Origin: Planococcus sp. MER TA 32b
Lineage (GTDB): Bacteria > Bacillota > Bacilli > Bacillales_A > Planococcaceae
Assembly (NCBI GenBank): GCA_023715185.1
Contig: JAMCAN010000001.1
Location: 1,426,001-1,490,000, forward strand
Length of the DNA: 64,000 nt
Direction: 5' to 3'
The position numbers were made by a program, and so were the translations under genes. The notes beneath the pieces are model-generated. The model was not told where the DNA came from. It saw nothing but the letters and a program-made list of their open reading frames with translations, and ran no database searches. Below are positions 53,096-62,867 of this stretch, piece by piece (the stretch's first letter is position 1; each line of letters starts with the position of its first letter).

Positions 53096-55906
53096 ATGTC
53101 TAGCAATTATTCAGATTCGAAATCCCCATGGAGTTCCATCACAGGTCCAAACCTTGGGTATGTTATGGAAATGTATGACATTTATCAGGAATCCCCGGAA
53201 TCAATCGATCCCGAATTCGCTGAGCTATTCAAGCAATACGGACCTCCTGTTGAGCCAGGCGCTGAACAACAGCCTGCCGCAACAGCTGAAGTGAAATCCG
53301 ACAAATTCGGTAAAGTCCTGGGCGCAATCCATTTGGCTGAAGCAATCCGCGCACACGGACATCTTGCATCGGATATTTATCCTTTAAAAGATCAACCCCG
53401 TGATACAGAGCGTCTTGAACCTTCAACTTACGGATTGACGGAACAGGATTTAAAAGAAGTACCGGTTTCATTGTTACTGGAAAATGCACCAGCCGATATT
53501 AAAGACGGACTGGCAGCCATCAATTATTTGAAATCACTTTACACAGAAAAAGTGGCTTTTGAGTTTTCTCATATTGTTCAGCCGCAGGAGCGCAGCTGGC
53601 TGCAATCCAAAATCGAGGCAGGCGAAGTTAAACCGTCGCTTGATGCTGATAAGAAAAAACAAGTTCTTGAACTTTTAACGCGTGTTGAAGGTTTTGAAAA
53701 ATTCGTTCATCGCACGTTCGTCGGCCAAAAACGCTTTTCAATTGAAGGTGTCGATACACTGGTCGTATTGATGGATGAACTTGTCCGTCTATCCGAAACA
53801 GCAGGCACAGAAAATATCATGATCGGGATGGCACATCGCGGTCGTTTAAATGTGCTTACACATATTTTGAACAAACCATATGAAATGATGTTCGCCGGAT
53901 TTGCGCATGTAGGCGATGAAGCATTCCTGCCTGAAGACGGTTCATTGCAGATCACAAAAGGCTGGTTCGGCGATGTTAAGTATCATATGGGTGCTGCTTA
54001 CACATCACCGAAGGGGACCAATATCAAATTGGCTTATAACCCATCCCACCTTGAAATCGTGAGCCCGGTTGTCGCCGGACAGACCCGTGCTGCCCAGGAA
54101 CTCACCCAGCAGAGCGGACTGGCGCCTATTGATGTCAATAAAGCTTATGCCATCATGGTGCACGGTGATGCGGCATTCCCGGGACAGGGAGTCGTTACGG
54201 AAACATTGAACTTCAGCCGTATCCGCGGATACCAGACTGGCGGTTCAATCCACATCATCGCAAATAACCTGATCGGCTTCACGACTGAACAATATGATTC
54301 AAGATCGACTCATTATTCTTCCGATCCTGCAAAAGGCTATGAAGTACCTGTCATCCACGTCAATGCGGATGAACCGGAAGAAGTGGTTGCAGTGGCGCGT
54401 TTGGCATTTGAATATCGCCAAAAATTCGGCAAGGATATCCTGATTGACCTGATCGGCTACCGCCGTTATGGCCATAATGAAATGGATGAGCCGCTCGTTA
54501 CAAACCCTACGATGTACCACGGAATCCATGAACATGGCACAGTCCGTGAAATCTATGGTGAAAAACTGTCTTCAAGCAACGTGCTTTCAGAAGACGATGT
54601 GAAAAAACTCGACAGCGATGTACTCGCCGAAATGCAAAAAGCGTACGACCGTGTAAAAGAAAATAAATCGGATGACGCGCATGAGGTGGTAATCCCTGAA
54701 GCTGTCATGCAAGGTTTCCCAGAAGTTCCAACTGGCGTCGATAAAGATGTGCTTACGAAGATGAACGAAGACCTGCTGTCATGGCCAAGTGATTTCTCTG
54801 CATTCGGCAAACTTGCGCGAATCCTGAAACGCCGTGAAGATCCATTCAACGGCAAAGGCAAAATCGACTGGGCACATGCTGAAACATTGGCATTCGGTTC
54901 GATTCTTCAGGAAGGCAATCCGATCCGCTTATCCGGCCAGGATGCGCAGCGCGGAACATTCGCTCACCGCCATCTTGTGCTGCATGATGAAAAAACCGGC
55001 AATGAACTTGTGCCGCTTCATCATATTTCCGATGCAAAAGCATCATTCGTCGTATACAACAGCCCATTGAGTGAAGCATCTGTCGTCGGCTTTGAATATG
55101 GCTATAATGTAGAAAACGATAAAGCTCTTGTTATCTGGGAAGCACAGTACGGTGATTTCGCCAACATGGCACAGATGATGTTCGACCAATTCATCTCTGC
55201 AGCCCGTGCTAAGTGGGGCCAAAAATCCGGATTGGTTATGCTGTTGCCGCATGCTTATGAAGGGCAAGGGCCTGAGCATTCAAGTGCGCGTTTAGAGCGC
55301 TATCTTCAAAATGCCGGTGAAAACAACTGGACTGTAGCGAACCTTTCAAGCGCGGCAAACTACTTCCATATTCTCCGCAGACAAGCGAAGATGCTTGGAG
55401 AAGAGTCAATCCGCCCGCTGATCATCGTTACACCTAAATCACTGCTGCGCCATCCATTGGTTGGAGCGGACGTTGAAGATCTGACAGAAGGCGGCTTCCA
55501 GACAATCATCGAGCAGCCGGGCATGGGACAGGACACGAAAAAAGTGGAACGTCTTTTATTCGCCAGCGGCAAGATGGCCATCGACCTCGCGGACCGCGTG
55601 AAAGATGGATCTGAATATCCGGATACACATATTGTCCGTGTCGAACAGCTTTATCCTTTCCCTTCCGAAAAAATCCAGGCGATCATTAAGCGTTATCCGA
55701 AGCTTAAAGAATTGGCGTGGGTTCAGGAAGAACCGAAGAACATGGGATCATGGTCATTTGCAGAACCGAAGCTTCGTGAAATCGCAGATGGCATTGATAT
55801 AAATTATTATGGCCGCGTCATCCGTTCAAGCCCGGCTGAAGGCGACGGAGAAATGCATAAAGTGGAACAGGCACGCATCATTGATGAAGCATTAGCTAAA
55901 TCTTGA
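53096..55906 (+). CDS. odhA: 2-oxoglutarate dehydrogenase E1 component
   Basis: Thiamine-diphosphate decarboxylase of the 2-oxoglutarate dehydrogenase complex in the TCA cycle. 936 residues, the typical length. N-terminal E2-binding motif (SNYSDSKSPWSSITGPNLGYVMEMYDIY), ThDP region with IGMAHRGRLNVLTHIL, HGDAAFPGQGVV, the GYRRYGHNEMDEP metal-binding segment and EAQYGDFANMAQ and HAYEGQGPEHSSARLERYLQ in the pyrimidine-binding half. Strong SD GGAGG. odhB follows in 24 bp. Confidence 0.97.
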   Translation: MSSNYSDSKSPWSSITGPNLGYVMEMYDIYQESPESIDPEFAELFKQYGPPVEPGAEQQPAATAEVKSDKFGKVLGAIHLAEAIRAHGHLASDIYPLKDQPRDTERLEPSTYGLTEQDLKEVPVSLLLENAPADIKDGLAAINYLKSLYTEKVAFEFSHIVQPQERSWLQSKIEAGEVKPSLDADKKKQVLELLTRVEGFEKFVHRTFVGQKRFSIEGVDTLVVLMDELVRLSETAGTENIMIGMAHRGRLNVLTHILNKPYEMMFAGFAHVGDEAFLPEDGSLQITKGWFGDVKYHMGAAYTSPKGTNIKLAYNPSHLEIVSPVVAGQTRAAQELTQQSGLAPIDVNKAYAIMVHGDAAFPGQGVVTETLNFSRIRGYQTGGSIHIIANNLIGFTTEQYDSRSTHYSSDPAKGYEVPVIHVNADEPEEVVAVARLAFEYRQKFGKDILIDLIGYRRYGHNEMDEPLVTNPTMYHGIHEHGTVREIYGEKLSSSNVLSEDDVKKLDSDVLAEMQKAYDRVKENKSDDAHEVVIPEAVMQGFPEVPTGVDKDVLTKMNEDLLSWPSDFSAFGKLARILKRREDPFNGKGKIDWAHAETLAFGSILQEGNPIRLSGQDAQRGTFAHRHLVLHDEKTGNELVPLHHISDAKASFVVYNSPLSEASVVGFEYGYNVENDKALVIWEAQYGDFANMAQMMFDQFISAARAKWGQKSGLVMLLPHAYEGQGPEHSSARLERYLQNAGENNWTVANLSSAANYFHILRRQAKMLGEESIRPLIIVTPKSLLRHPLVGADVEDLTEGGFQTIIEQPGMGQDTKKVERLLFASGKMAIDLADRVKDGSEYPDTHIVRVEQLYPFPSEKIQAIIKRYPKLKELAWVQEEPKNMGSWSFAEPKLREIADGIDINYYGRVIRSSPAEGDGEMHKVEQARIIDEALAKS

Positions 55907-55930
55907 GCATAATCTAAGGAGGAATTTTTT

Positions 55931-57208
55931 GTGGCAGAAATCAAAGTACCAGAATTAGCAGAATCGATTACAGAAGGAACGATCGCACAATGGCTGAAAC
56001 AGCCGGGCGATACAGTTGAAAAAGGTGAATTCATCGTTGAGCTTGAAACAGATAAAGTTAACGTTGAAGTCATTTCCGAAGAAGCTGGGGTTGTCCAGGA
56101 GCTTATGGCTGCTGAAGGCGACACAGTTGAAGTCGGCCAGATAATTGCAATCGTTGGAGAAGGTTCCGGCGAAGCTGCTGCATCTGAGCCAGCAGAACAA
56201 AAAGAGGAAGAAACCAAATCAACTGGCGTACCTGCTGAAACATCTGCTCCGGCAACACAGGAAGCAGTTGAAGAAGCACCGGCCGCTGAAGAGCAATCAT
56301 CTTCTGACCGCACAATCGCAAGCCCAGCTGCGCGCAAACTGGCACGCGAAAAAGGCATCGACCTTGCAGCGATTTCACCAGTGGACCCAATGGGCCGTGT
56401 ACGTGTACAGGACGTTGAAGCCCATTCATCTAAACCTGCTGCGAGCGCGCCGGCTAAAACGGAAGCGCCTAAAGCTGCTGCATCAGGAGCATCTTCTGAC
56501 GAAGAAAGCGGCCGTATTGTCCGTGAAAAAATGTCGAGACGCCGTCAGACAATCGCTAAACGTTTGCTTGAAGTGAAGCAGTCTACAGCGATGCTGACTA
56601 CTTTTAACGAAATCGATATGACCAACGTCATGGCTCTGCGCAGCCGTAAAAAAGATGATTTCCTTAAAAACAATGATGTGAAACTTGGCTTTATGTCATT
56701 CTTCACAAAAGCAGTAACTGCTGCACTGAAAAAATATCCTTACGTGAATGCTGAACTTGATGGCACTGATGTATTGCTTAAACAATTCTATGATGTCGGA
56801 ATTGCCGTTTCTACTGAAGAAGGACTTGTTGTTCCTATCGTCCGCGATACTGACAAGAAGAACTTCGCGGAAATCGAAGCTTCTATCGGCGAGCTTGCAA
56901 CAAAAGCACGCGATAAGAAACTTTCGATCGCTGATATGACAGGTGGTTCATTCACTATCACTAACGGCGGTGTGTTCGGTTCATTGATGTCGACGCCAAT
57001 CCTTAACGGTACGCAAGTCGGTATTCTTGGAATGCACACAATCCAAAAACGTCCGATCGCTGTGGGCGACAATATCGAAATCCGTCCGATGATGTACGTG
57101 GCGCTTTCTTATGACCACCGCGTAATCGACGGAAGCGATTCTGTAGGCTTCCTGAAAATGGTCAAAGACTTGATCGAAAATCCGGAAGATCTATTGCTTC
57201 AAGGCTGA
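55931..57208 (+). CDS. odhB: Dihydrolipoamide succinyltransferase (E2)
   Basis: Core acyltransferase of the same complex, 425 residues. Lipoyl domain with Lys42 in ETDKVNVE, Ala/Pro/Glu-rich linkers, an E3/E1-binding domain ([24 protein letters not shown]), and the catalytic domain ending in [14 protein letters not shown] with the active-site His. Start GTG 55931 after SD GGAGGA. Terminated by a hairpin just downstream; the E3 subunit is not in the window. Confidence 0.97.
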   Translation: MAEIKVPELAESITEGTIAQWLKQPGDTVEKGEFIVELETDKVNVEVISEEAGVVQELMAAEGDTVEVGQIIAIVGEGSGEAAASEPAEQKEEETKSTGVPAETSAPATQEAVEEAPAAEEQSSSDRTIASPAARKLAREKGIDLAAISPVDPMGRVRVQDVEAHSSKPAASAPAKTEAPKAAASGASSDEESGRIVREKMSRRRQTIAKRLLEVKQSTAMLTTFNEIDMTNVMALRSRKKDDFLKNNDVKLGFMSFFTKAVTAALKKYPYVNAELDGTDVLLKQFYDVGIAVSTEEGLVVPIVRDTDKKNFAEIEASIGELATKARDKKLSIADMTGGSFTITNGGVFGSLMSTPILNGTQVGILGMHTIQKRPIAVGDNIEIRPMMYVALSYDHRVIDGSDSVGFLKMVKDLIENPEDLLLQG

Positions 57209-57220
57209 TAAAATCAATTC

Positions 57221-57258
57221 AAACCGCTCACCGGCAGATGCTGGTGGGCGGTTTTTAA
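57221..57258 (+). terminator. Intrinsic terminator of odhAB
   Basis: Stem AACCGCTCACC / GGTGGGCGGTT (wobble) with about ten-base loop, then T5. Confidence 0.87.
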
Positions 57259-57278
57259 TATTTATAGTCAAGATTGTA

Positions 57279-57510
57279 GATATTCCGCAAAACAGTTTCC
57301 CTTTCCTGAAACCCGTGCTCCTGCATCGCTGCGCTAGCTTCGTCGCAAAGCGCTGGCCGGAAGGTCTCCCGACCGCGCTTGGCTCGCACTGAGCTAACTC
57401 GAGCTCGTTGTACTTCGCTCAAGTGGATCTCAGCACTTCGCTCGAAACGGAGTTAAAAAGCCAACTTCGTTTCTATCCCCCTGGGAGTCTTCGCTGTTTT
57501 GCTCCATATC
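57279..57510 (+). repeat. Dispersed repeat with inverted termini, copy 2
   Basis: 232 bp with the same first 17 bases (GATATTCCGCAAAACAG) and the same final 29 bases as copy 1 at 16461, in the same orientation. It carries about 70 extra internal bases (including GCTGCGCTAGCTTCGTCG) that copy 1 lacks. Non-coding. It sits right after the odhB terminator. Confidence 0.88.
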
Positions 57511-57772
57511 TTTAGAGATTTTCTTTTGCGGAAATTTGTCTCAATAGTGGTAATATATTGAAATGTCTAAGTGTTTCACAAGCACCAATAAGTCCCCTCG
57601 GTGTTCATGGTAGTCTTTTATTAGCATTTGACCAATAAACTCACTATGTCTTACACCCTAACAATTTCTTGACCAAGCATTGATAAATTTAAGCTTCTAG
57701 GAGTTCTGCGTTGCAGGGTTTCCGAATTTTTGTCATGATTAAGGAAGAAGAGCCAAAAGGCGGTCGAAGTTG
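57511..57772. other. Gene-free stretch between repeat copy 2 and the DedA gene
   Basis: No ORF, RNA gene or clear promoter was found. Two TTGACC hexamers occur but have no matching -10 at proper distance. AT-rich and possibly just the DedA leader plus decayed sequence. Confidence 0.5.
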
Positions 57773-58363
57773 ATGGATTTGTCATTTTTTATGGAAATTG
57801 TGAAAGAATACGGCTATATCAGCATGTTCATCTTCAATTGGCTGTTATTATTCGGAATGCCGATTCCAAACGAAGTGGCTGCCGCTTTTTCCGGCGTCCT
57901 GACTGAAATCAGTTATTTCAAGCCGGTTTATGCATTTATTTCGGCATATCTTGGACTAATCACCAGTAATACATTTGCTTATTTCATCGGACGATTCTTC
58001 GGCCATAAGCTACTGGACCGTTTGAGCAGAACAAGATTGAGAAAACCCATAGAGAATTTTTCCGGTTTCTTGCAAAAGCGGGGGGAGATCGCCATTTCCT
58101 TCAGTTTTTTCCTGCCGGGCATCCGCTGGGCGATGCCATATGTTGTGGGCGCAAATAAGTATCCGTTTTTAAAATACGTTTTTTATGCGTATACAGCTGG
58201 ATTCGTCTGGATGATGGTTTATTTTAATCTGGGACGCACTTTCCCTTATGCCTACAATTCCATCCTGAATCATTTGCAGGGATTTTTAGTATCATTGTCG
58301 GTTGCTGTAATTGTATTCTTGCTGGGGCGGTATTTTTACAAGGTACGAAAAGCGAGCAAATAA
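57773..58363 (+). CDS. DedA family membrane protein
   Basis: 197-residue DedA/SNARE-associated family protein, a class that includes undecaprenyl phosphate and lipid flippases. About five hydrophobic segments, the family motifs NEVAAAFSGVL near the N-terminus, FYIGRFFGHKLLDR-like (YFIGRFFGHKLLDR) and FFLPGIRWAMPYVVGANK with the conserved Arg. ATG 57773 (SD AGGCGG at nine bases) is favoured over TTG 57770. Single-gene unit. Confidence 0.87.
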   Translation: MDLSFFMEIVKEYGYISMFIFNWLLLFGMPIPNEVAAAFSGVLTEISYFKPVYAFISAYLGLITSNTFAYFIGRFFGHKLLDRLSRTRLRKPIENFSGFLQKRGEIAISFSFFLPGIRWAMPYVVGANKYPFLKYVFYAYTAGFVWMMVYFNLGRTFPYAYNSILNHLQGFLVSLSVAVIVFLLGRYFYKVRKASK

Positions 58364-58444
58364 GACTGGAAAACATATCGATTTGAAAAATGAAGCTGTT
58401 ATCCTTATACTAAATACATAGACATACGGAAAAGGATGAGGACT

Positions 58445-58642
58445 GTGATTCACAACGAATGGTTAACAAAAGAAACGATACGCACCGTGACTTGCAAGCA
58501 TACAGACGCCGCGAAATTTTTGGTATCGAATGTGCTGACAGCCGGCAAAACTTACGAAGTGAAAAATGAAACCGACGAATTTATTTTTGTTGTGGACAAC
58601 ACAGGAAAAATTGGCGGGTTCTATAAAACTTATTTCGAATAA
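58445..58642 (+). CDS. Small conserved protein (DUF6501-like)
   Basis: 65-residue soluble protein of unknown function containing VLTAGKTYEVKNETDEFIFVVDNTGKIGGFYKTYF, which I recall from a small Bacillales family named DUF6501 (memory, not verified). GTG 58445 has SD AAAGGA at eight bases; ATG 58436 is in frame but nearly on the SD. A terminator directly follows. Confidence 0.72.
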   Translation: MIHNEWLTKETIRTVTCKHTDAAKFLVSNVLTAGKTYEVKNETDEFIFVVDNTGKIGGFYKTYFE

Positions 58643-58656
58643 AAGATGAAAATGAC

Positions 58657-58686
58657 AAAAGCCGATGCATATACATCGGTTTTTTC
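58657..58686 (+). terminator. Intrinsic terminator before yojN
   Basis: Stem AAAGCCGATG / CATCGGTTTT with CATATA loop and T6, only 20 bp before the yojN ATG. Confidence 0.82.
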
Positions 58687-58705
58687 TATGGAAAGAGGGC
58701 TGTTT

Positions 58706-59563
58706 ATGGATTTTATCGAGAAGGAAATAAGCGAACGAAAAACCAGGAAACATGAAGGCTATGAAAAATTAATCGGAACAGGCGGCTATATCTCACCGGA
58801 TGCTAATCTTTGGCAGGATGTAATGGCTGCACTCGTTTTGCGCAAACCGGTTCTTTTGAAAGGACCGACCGGAGCAGGGAAAACCCGCATGGCTGAATCG
58901 ATTTCAGCGGTGTTTGGACAGCCGATGCAAAGCATCAACAGTTCGGTGGATCTTGACGCAGAGGCGTTATTGGGTTTTAAAACACTGGTGCAGCGGGATG
59001 GACAGAGCCAGATTGAATTCATCGAAGGCCCAGTAGTGACAGCTATGAAAAAAGGGCATCTCCTTTATATAGACGAAATCAATATGGCCAAGGCGGAAAC
59101 TTTACCGATTCTGCATTCAGCACTTGACCACCGACGAATGATGACAAATCCGTTTACGGGAGAAGTCATCGAGGCACATCCCGACTTTGGAGTGATTGCT
59201 GCAATCAACGAAGGCTATATCGGGACGGCGCCGATGAACGAGGCATTAAAGAACCGCTTTATTGCCTACCCGATTCCATACCTCACAGGGCAGCAGCTTT
59301 CGGAGTTATGGGACCGGGAATTTCCGGACGCTGAACCCAAATTGAAGGACTTCATGCTGAATCTCGCAGAAGATCTGATGAAGCAGGTCGAAAATGGGCT
59401 GCTGTCAGAAGAAGCGGCGTCGATCCGCAGTTTATTGGACGCGACTGCATTGGCTGGACATATGGATCCGATCCGTGCCGTCGATTATGCCATAGCGCAA
59501 AAGCTTGAAGATGAAAGTGAACGGGAGCTGTTCATGGACTTGGCCAATACTTGGAAAAAGTAG
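58706..59563 (+). CDS. yojN: YojN, MoxR-type AAA+ ATPase (NorQ-like)
   Basis: 285-residue MoxR/NorQ AAA+ ATPase that usually remodels or activates a partner with a VWA-domain protein. Walker A GPTGAGKTR, Walker B LLYIDEINMA, sensor 1 IAAINEGYIGTAPMNEALKNRF. ATG 58706 with SD AGAGGG; earlier in-frame ATGs run through the terminator. The VWA partner follows after 9 bp, and odhAB is upstream, as in B. subtilis (order yojN-yojO). Confidence 0.87.
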   Translation: MDFIEKEISERKTRKHEGYEKLIGTGGYISPDANLWQDVMAALVLRKPVLLKGPTGAGKTRMAESISAVFGQPMQSINSSVDLDAEALLGFKTLVQRDGQSQIEFIEGPVVTAMKKGHLLYIDEINMAKAETLPILHSALDHRRMMTNPFTGEVIEAHPDFGVIAAINEGYIGTAPMNEALKNRFIAYPIPYLTGQQLSELWDREFPDAEPKLKDFMLNLAEDLMKQVENGLLSEEAASIRSLLDATALAGHMDPIRAVDYAIAQKLEDESERELFMDLANTWKK

Positions 59564-59572
59564 GTGTGTGGG

Positions 59573-61426
59573 ATGGCGTCAGTCAATCGCTTTATCCAAT
59601 TCAATAATGAAACGATCGATACGAAGATGCTGTACCGGATGGAAATGCTGGCGGGCGCATTGGCCGACGCGCCATATCTGAAGGTGACTACCCGCAAATT
59701 GATTGAATTCCGGCCGACTGAGTCGTCGGTGTCCGTCAGCGTATTCTGGCGGCACCGGCCAAAAAGTGTGGAGCAGCATGGTTACCTGTCGGATATTTAT
59801 TTGCTCAGCGCAGGTTTTTGGCGGAGTTTCAGTTTGTCGGCATGGAAGAATTTAATAGCCGAACAATCCCCTGTGTCTTCATTGAGGCGGCAGCTGCTGC
59901 TGTGTGCTGAAGAATTCAGGCTATCGGAGAAGATAATCAAAGAACGGCCAGGAACTGAAGCGGCATTTGCGATCCGCGAAGGGGTCTACCGTGAATTTCA
60001 TCGGGATCAATTCAATCAGAACCTGAAACGGGGCTTTCTGGCGGATGCTTTTCTGAATGCTGCATACTTGAGCCTGCGGGATATAGGAACTGAGTTGGAT
60101 AACGAGTGGGGCGCTGTACTGCTGATTTGGAAAGGGATGTTTGACGCAAAGTCGACAGCTGATTCGGCTGCCATTGTGAAACGTATGACAGGGCGGCTGG
60201 AATATTTGCTGGAGACTGACATGGTCCATACTTATTACACTTTCGGCGATGCGGCGGATAAAGCTCCTCCGTTTCATTACCATGAAGGAATTGAAGCTGA
60301 AAAATCGGAAGAACAGGAAGAAATTGAAACAATCGAGGAATGGTTCAATACCTGGCACCGGGAAACAGAATTGTCGGATTCGCCCGCCATGGAATTTGAA
60401 CTCGAAAAAGGGGATTCACAATCGGCTACCGGCGGACGGGAAGAAGCGGGCGCAGATGAAGTGCAGCAGACCGGCAGGGGAGATTCAAGCGGTGACCATC
60501 TTGAAGATAACGATGCAGACGACAAGAATATGGAAGGCGGACCGAAACGAGCCGGCGGCAAATTCGGCCGCGCCAATGAACAGGTCGTTTACCACGAACA
60601 GCGGCTGTTGGCGCATGATGACCATAGCCGGCTTATTGCGGACTGGCGCAGGCAACAGTCCCCTTATGTCCGGTCATTGCTCAAGGAATTGAAAAAACGC
60701 ATTACTCAGCGACAACAGGATTACCGTACAAATCTAAATGCGGGAAGATTGTCTAAAAATCTGTTGCCGCTTGCACTTGAAGAACGACCGAAGCCTTTTT
60801 ACCGGAAATCTGCGCCTTCCAAGGAATTGGATGCTGTATTTTGTCTGCTGATTGACGGATCCGCCTCGATGGTTGATAAGCTGGATGAAACCAAACAGGC
60901 TGTATTGCTGTTCCACGATGTGCTTCGGGAACTTGGGATTGCGCATGAAATTGTGCTGTTTTACGAGGACGCATTTGAGGCTAGCGACAGTGAGCAGCCC
61001 AATTATTTTGAGTGGATGCATAAATTCGAAGATGGCATGCGTGACCATGCGCAGGAAATTGTATCTTTCGAGGCGCATGAAGACAACCGGGATGGTTTTG
61101 CGATACGATGGATGACTGACCGGATCAAGCGCCGGCGCGAGAAGCACCGATTCCTGCTGGTATTTTCGGACGGAGAGCCGTCAGCTTATAATTATGCCGA
61201 AAACGGAGTCGTCGATACGGCGAATGCTGTAAGTGAAGCGAAAAAAGAAGGGGTGGAGCTCCTTCATTTATTTCTCACCAGTGAACTGATCACAGAAGAA
61301 CAAGCCGCTTTCTACCGCATGATGTATGGCAATAAATCGGTAAGCGCCGACTCATTGGAAAATTTCGTGGACCAGACGCTGCGGTTGCTGAGACGGACCT
61401 TGCATCTTGTGATTCAGTCGGGATAG
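59573..61426 (+). CDS. yojO: YojO, VWA-domain protein (NorD-like)
   Basis: 617-residue VWA protein that pairs with MoxR ATPases such as YojN. The C-terminal VWA domain starts about residue 420 with MIDAS DGSAS (Asp428) and ends with FSDGEPSAYNY. A central acidic Ser/Gly linker (about 240-330) precedes the VWA module. ATG 59573, 9 bp after yojN. The client of the pair is unknown; NorQ/NorD-type pairs insert metal into nitric oxide reductase, but no nor genes are seen here. Confidence 0.86.
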   Translation: MASVNRFIQFNNETIDTKMLYRMEMLAGALADAPYLKVTTRKLIEFRPTESSVSVSVFWRHRPKSVEQHGYLSDIYLLSAGFWRSFSLSAWKNLIAEQSPVSSLRRQLLLCAEEFRLSEKIIKERPGTEAAFAIREGVYREFHRDQFNQNLKRGFLADAFLNAAYLSLRDIGTELDNEWGAVLLIWKGMFDAKSTADSAAIVKRMTGRLEYLLETDMVHTYYTFGDAADKAPPFHYHEGIEAEKSEEQEEIETIEEWFNTWHRETELSDSPAMEFELEKGDSQSATGGREEAGADEVQQTGRGDSSGDHLEDNDADDKNMEGGPKRAGGKFGRANEQVVYHEQRLLAHDDHSRLIADWRRQQSPYVRSLLKELKKRITQRQQDYRTNLNAGRLSKNLLPLALEERPKPFYRKSAPSKELDAVFCLLIDGSASMVDKLDETKQAVLLFHDVLRELGIAHEIVLFYEDAFEASDSEQPNYFEWMHKFEDGMRDHAQEIVSFEAHEDNRDGFAIRWMTDRIKRRREKHRFLLVFSDGEPSAYNYAENGVVDTANAVSEAKKEGVELLHLFLTSELITEEQAAFYRMMYGNKSVSADSLENFVDQTLRLLRRTLHLVIQSG

Positions 61427-61524
61427 ATACAGGTATTCGGTTGTAAACGTGCGTTTTCCATTTATATTTCGAGGAATTGCCGTGTTTTTCTTTGATTTCA
61501 TCAGGTTTTTTCCAGTTAAAAGGG

Positions 61525-61625
61525 AATACTGTCCGCAGATGAAAAATACTGTCCGGAAATCAAAAATACTGTCCGGAAATCAAAAATACTGTCCCGAGCA
61601 GCACAAATACTGTCCGGAGTTAAAT
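61525..61625 (+). repeat. Five-copy tandem repeat, 20-bp period
   Basis: AATACTGTCC recurs at 61525, 61545, 61565, 61585 and 61606. The consensus unit is AATACTGTCCGGAAATCAAA; two units are identical, the others diverge in the second half. It lies after yojO and before its terminator. An overlapping short ORF (61449-61637) runs across it but has no SD of note. Confidence 0.9.
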
Positions 61626-61649
61626 TATGGAAATTAAATCGAAAGCAAA

Positions 61650-61692
61650 AAAATCCCGTGAAGCATTTCTGCTTCACGGGATTTTCTTTTAT
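61650..61692. terminator. Bidirectional intrinsic terminator
   Basis: Stem AAAATCCCGTGAAGCA / TGCTTCACGGGATTTT with TTTC loop between yojO and yaaN. Confidence 0.93.
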
Positions 61693-62867
61693 TGATTTCT
61701 GGAGTTTTCGCCTTCGTGGATAGCGAGCAGGCGTTGCTTAAGCTCCACTTCCATTTTGCCGATTTCCATTTCAGCGGCGCGCCGGTTCTTGCGTCCTTCG
61801 CTTTGGATCTGCAATGTTTCCTCGATGGTGGTAAGCAGGTTTTCCTGCGTTTTCTTCAATGTCTCGATTTCGATGATGCCGCGTTCGTTTTCTTTCGCGG
61901 TTTCAATCGAATTCATTTTCAGCATTTCGGAGTTTTTCAATAAAAGATCGTTGGTAGTGGAAGTGACCTGTTTCTGGGCTTCCACGGCTTTCATCTGTTT
62001 ATTGAGTGTCAAAGCGATCGCAATCTGATTTTTCCATAACGGAATCGAAGTCATGATCGAAGACTGGATCTTTTCGGCCAAAGTCTGATTCGTCTGCTGG
62101 ATCATGCGGATCTGCGGCGCGCTTTGAATTGTGATCTGGCGTGACAGCTGCAAGTCATAAAGGCGTTTGTCCAGCCGGTCGACAAATTGCACCATATCGT
62201 TGACTTCCTGATAGGCCATCTGATCATCCGATGCTTCAGCTTTCTTACGTAGGGCAGGGATGGTTTCGTTCAGGATTTCATCGCGTTTCAATTCTGCGGC
62301 AGCGATATAGACGTTTAGGGCCTGGAAATACATTTTGTTCTGGTCGTATAATTCTTCGAGCATTTGCACATCTTCCAGCAGTCCGCGTTTGGAATGGTCC
62401 AATTGGATGCTGATGCGGTCAACCTGCGTGCTCAATTTTTGATATTTGGTCATGATTTCCTGGACGGAAAACTTAGCTTTGGCAAACAATTTGCGGATGC
62501 CGGATTTTTTCGTCTCCGTCAATTCTTCAGGATTCAGCTCCTGCAATTTCTTCATCAAATCATGCAGGACGTCACCCACGGGTCCGATATCTTTCTGTTG
62601 GACATGGTCCAGCATCTTATGAGAGAAATTGCCGAGTTGGCTCTGGGCATTCGCGCCATAAGTCAGTATCGCTTCATGGTTGCCGGCTGGAATCTGTTTC
62701 GCCAGCTCCTGCGCTTTTTTCTTATCTTCATTAGACAGTTTATCCATCAGCAAAACAGGGCGCCCGTTTTGCTGTTCGGCAGGGGACTGTTCCTTTTCCA
62801 TTTGAATGCCGAACGGCGACTCCAACAGATCATCCAATTCACTTCGTGTCGATTGATTTTCGCTCAT
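61689..62867 (-). CDS. yaaN: YaaN, TelA/KlaA family protein
   Basis: 392-residue member of the TelA/KlaA (toxic anion resistance) family, often linked to tellurite resistance, though the action is unknown. Predominantly helical and coiled-coil throughout; [33 protein letters not shown] and [34 protein letters not shown] are family blocks. ATG 62867 with SD AAGGAG; the frame upstream of it lies in xpaC. It overlaps xpaC by 29 bases, as the xpaC-yaaN pair of B. subtilis. Confidence 0.88.
   Translation of the reverse strand: MSENQSTRSELDDLLESPFGIQMEKEQSPAEQQNGRPVLLMDKLSNEDKKKAQELAKQIPAGNHEAILTYGANAQSQLGNFSHKMLDHVQQKDIGPVGDVLHDLMKKLQELNPEELTETKKSGIRKLFAKAKFSVQEIMTKYQKLSTQVDRISIQLDHSKRGLLEDVQMLEELYDQNKMYFQALNVYIAAAELKRDEILNETIPALRKKAEASDDQMAYQEVNDMVQFVDRLDKRLYDLQLSRQITIQSAPQIRMIQQTNQTLAEKIQSSIMTSIPLWKNQIAIALTLNKQMKAVEAQKQVTSTTNDLLLKNSEMLKMNSIETAKENERGIIEIETLKKTQENLLTTIEETLQIQSEGRKNRRAAEMEIGKMEVELKQRLLAIHEGENSRNQ

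Noticed and set aside
57511-57772. TTGACC hexamers as promoter of the DedA gene
   Set aside because: No acceptable -10 hexamer at 16-18 bp from either.
61449-61637. 62-codon ORF across the 20-bp repeat array
   Set aside because: The 20-bp period is not a multiple of three, so the repeat is not kept as protein; no good SD at the start.
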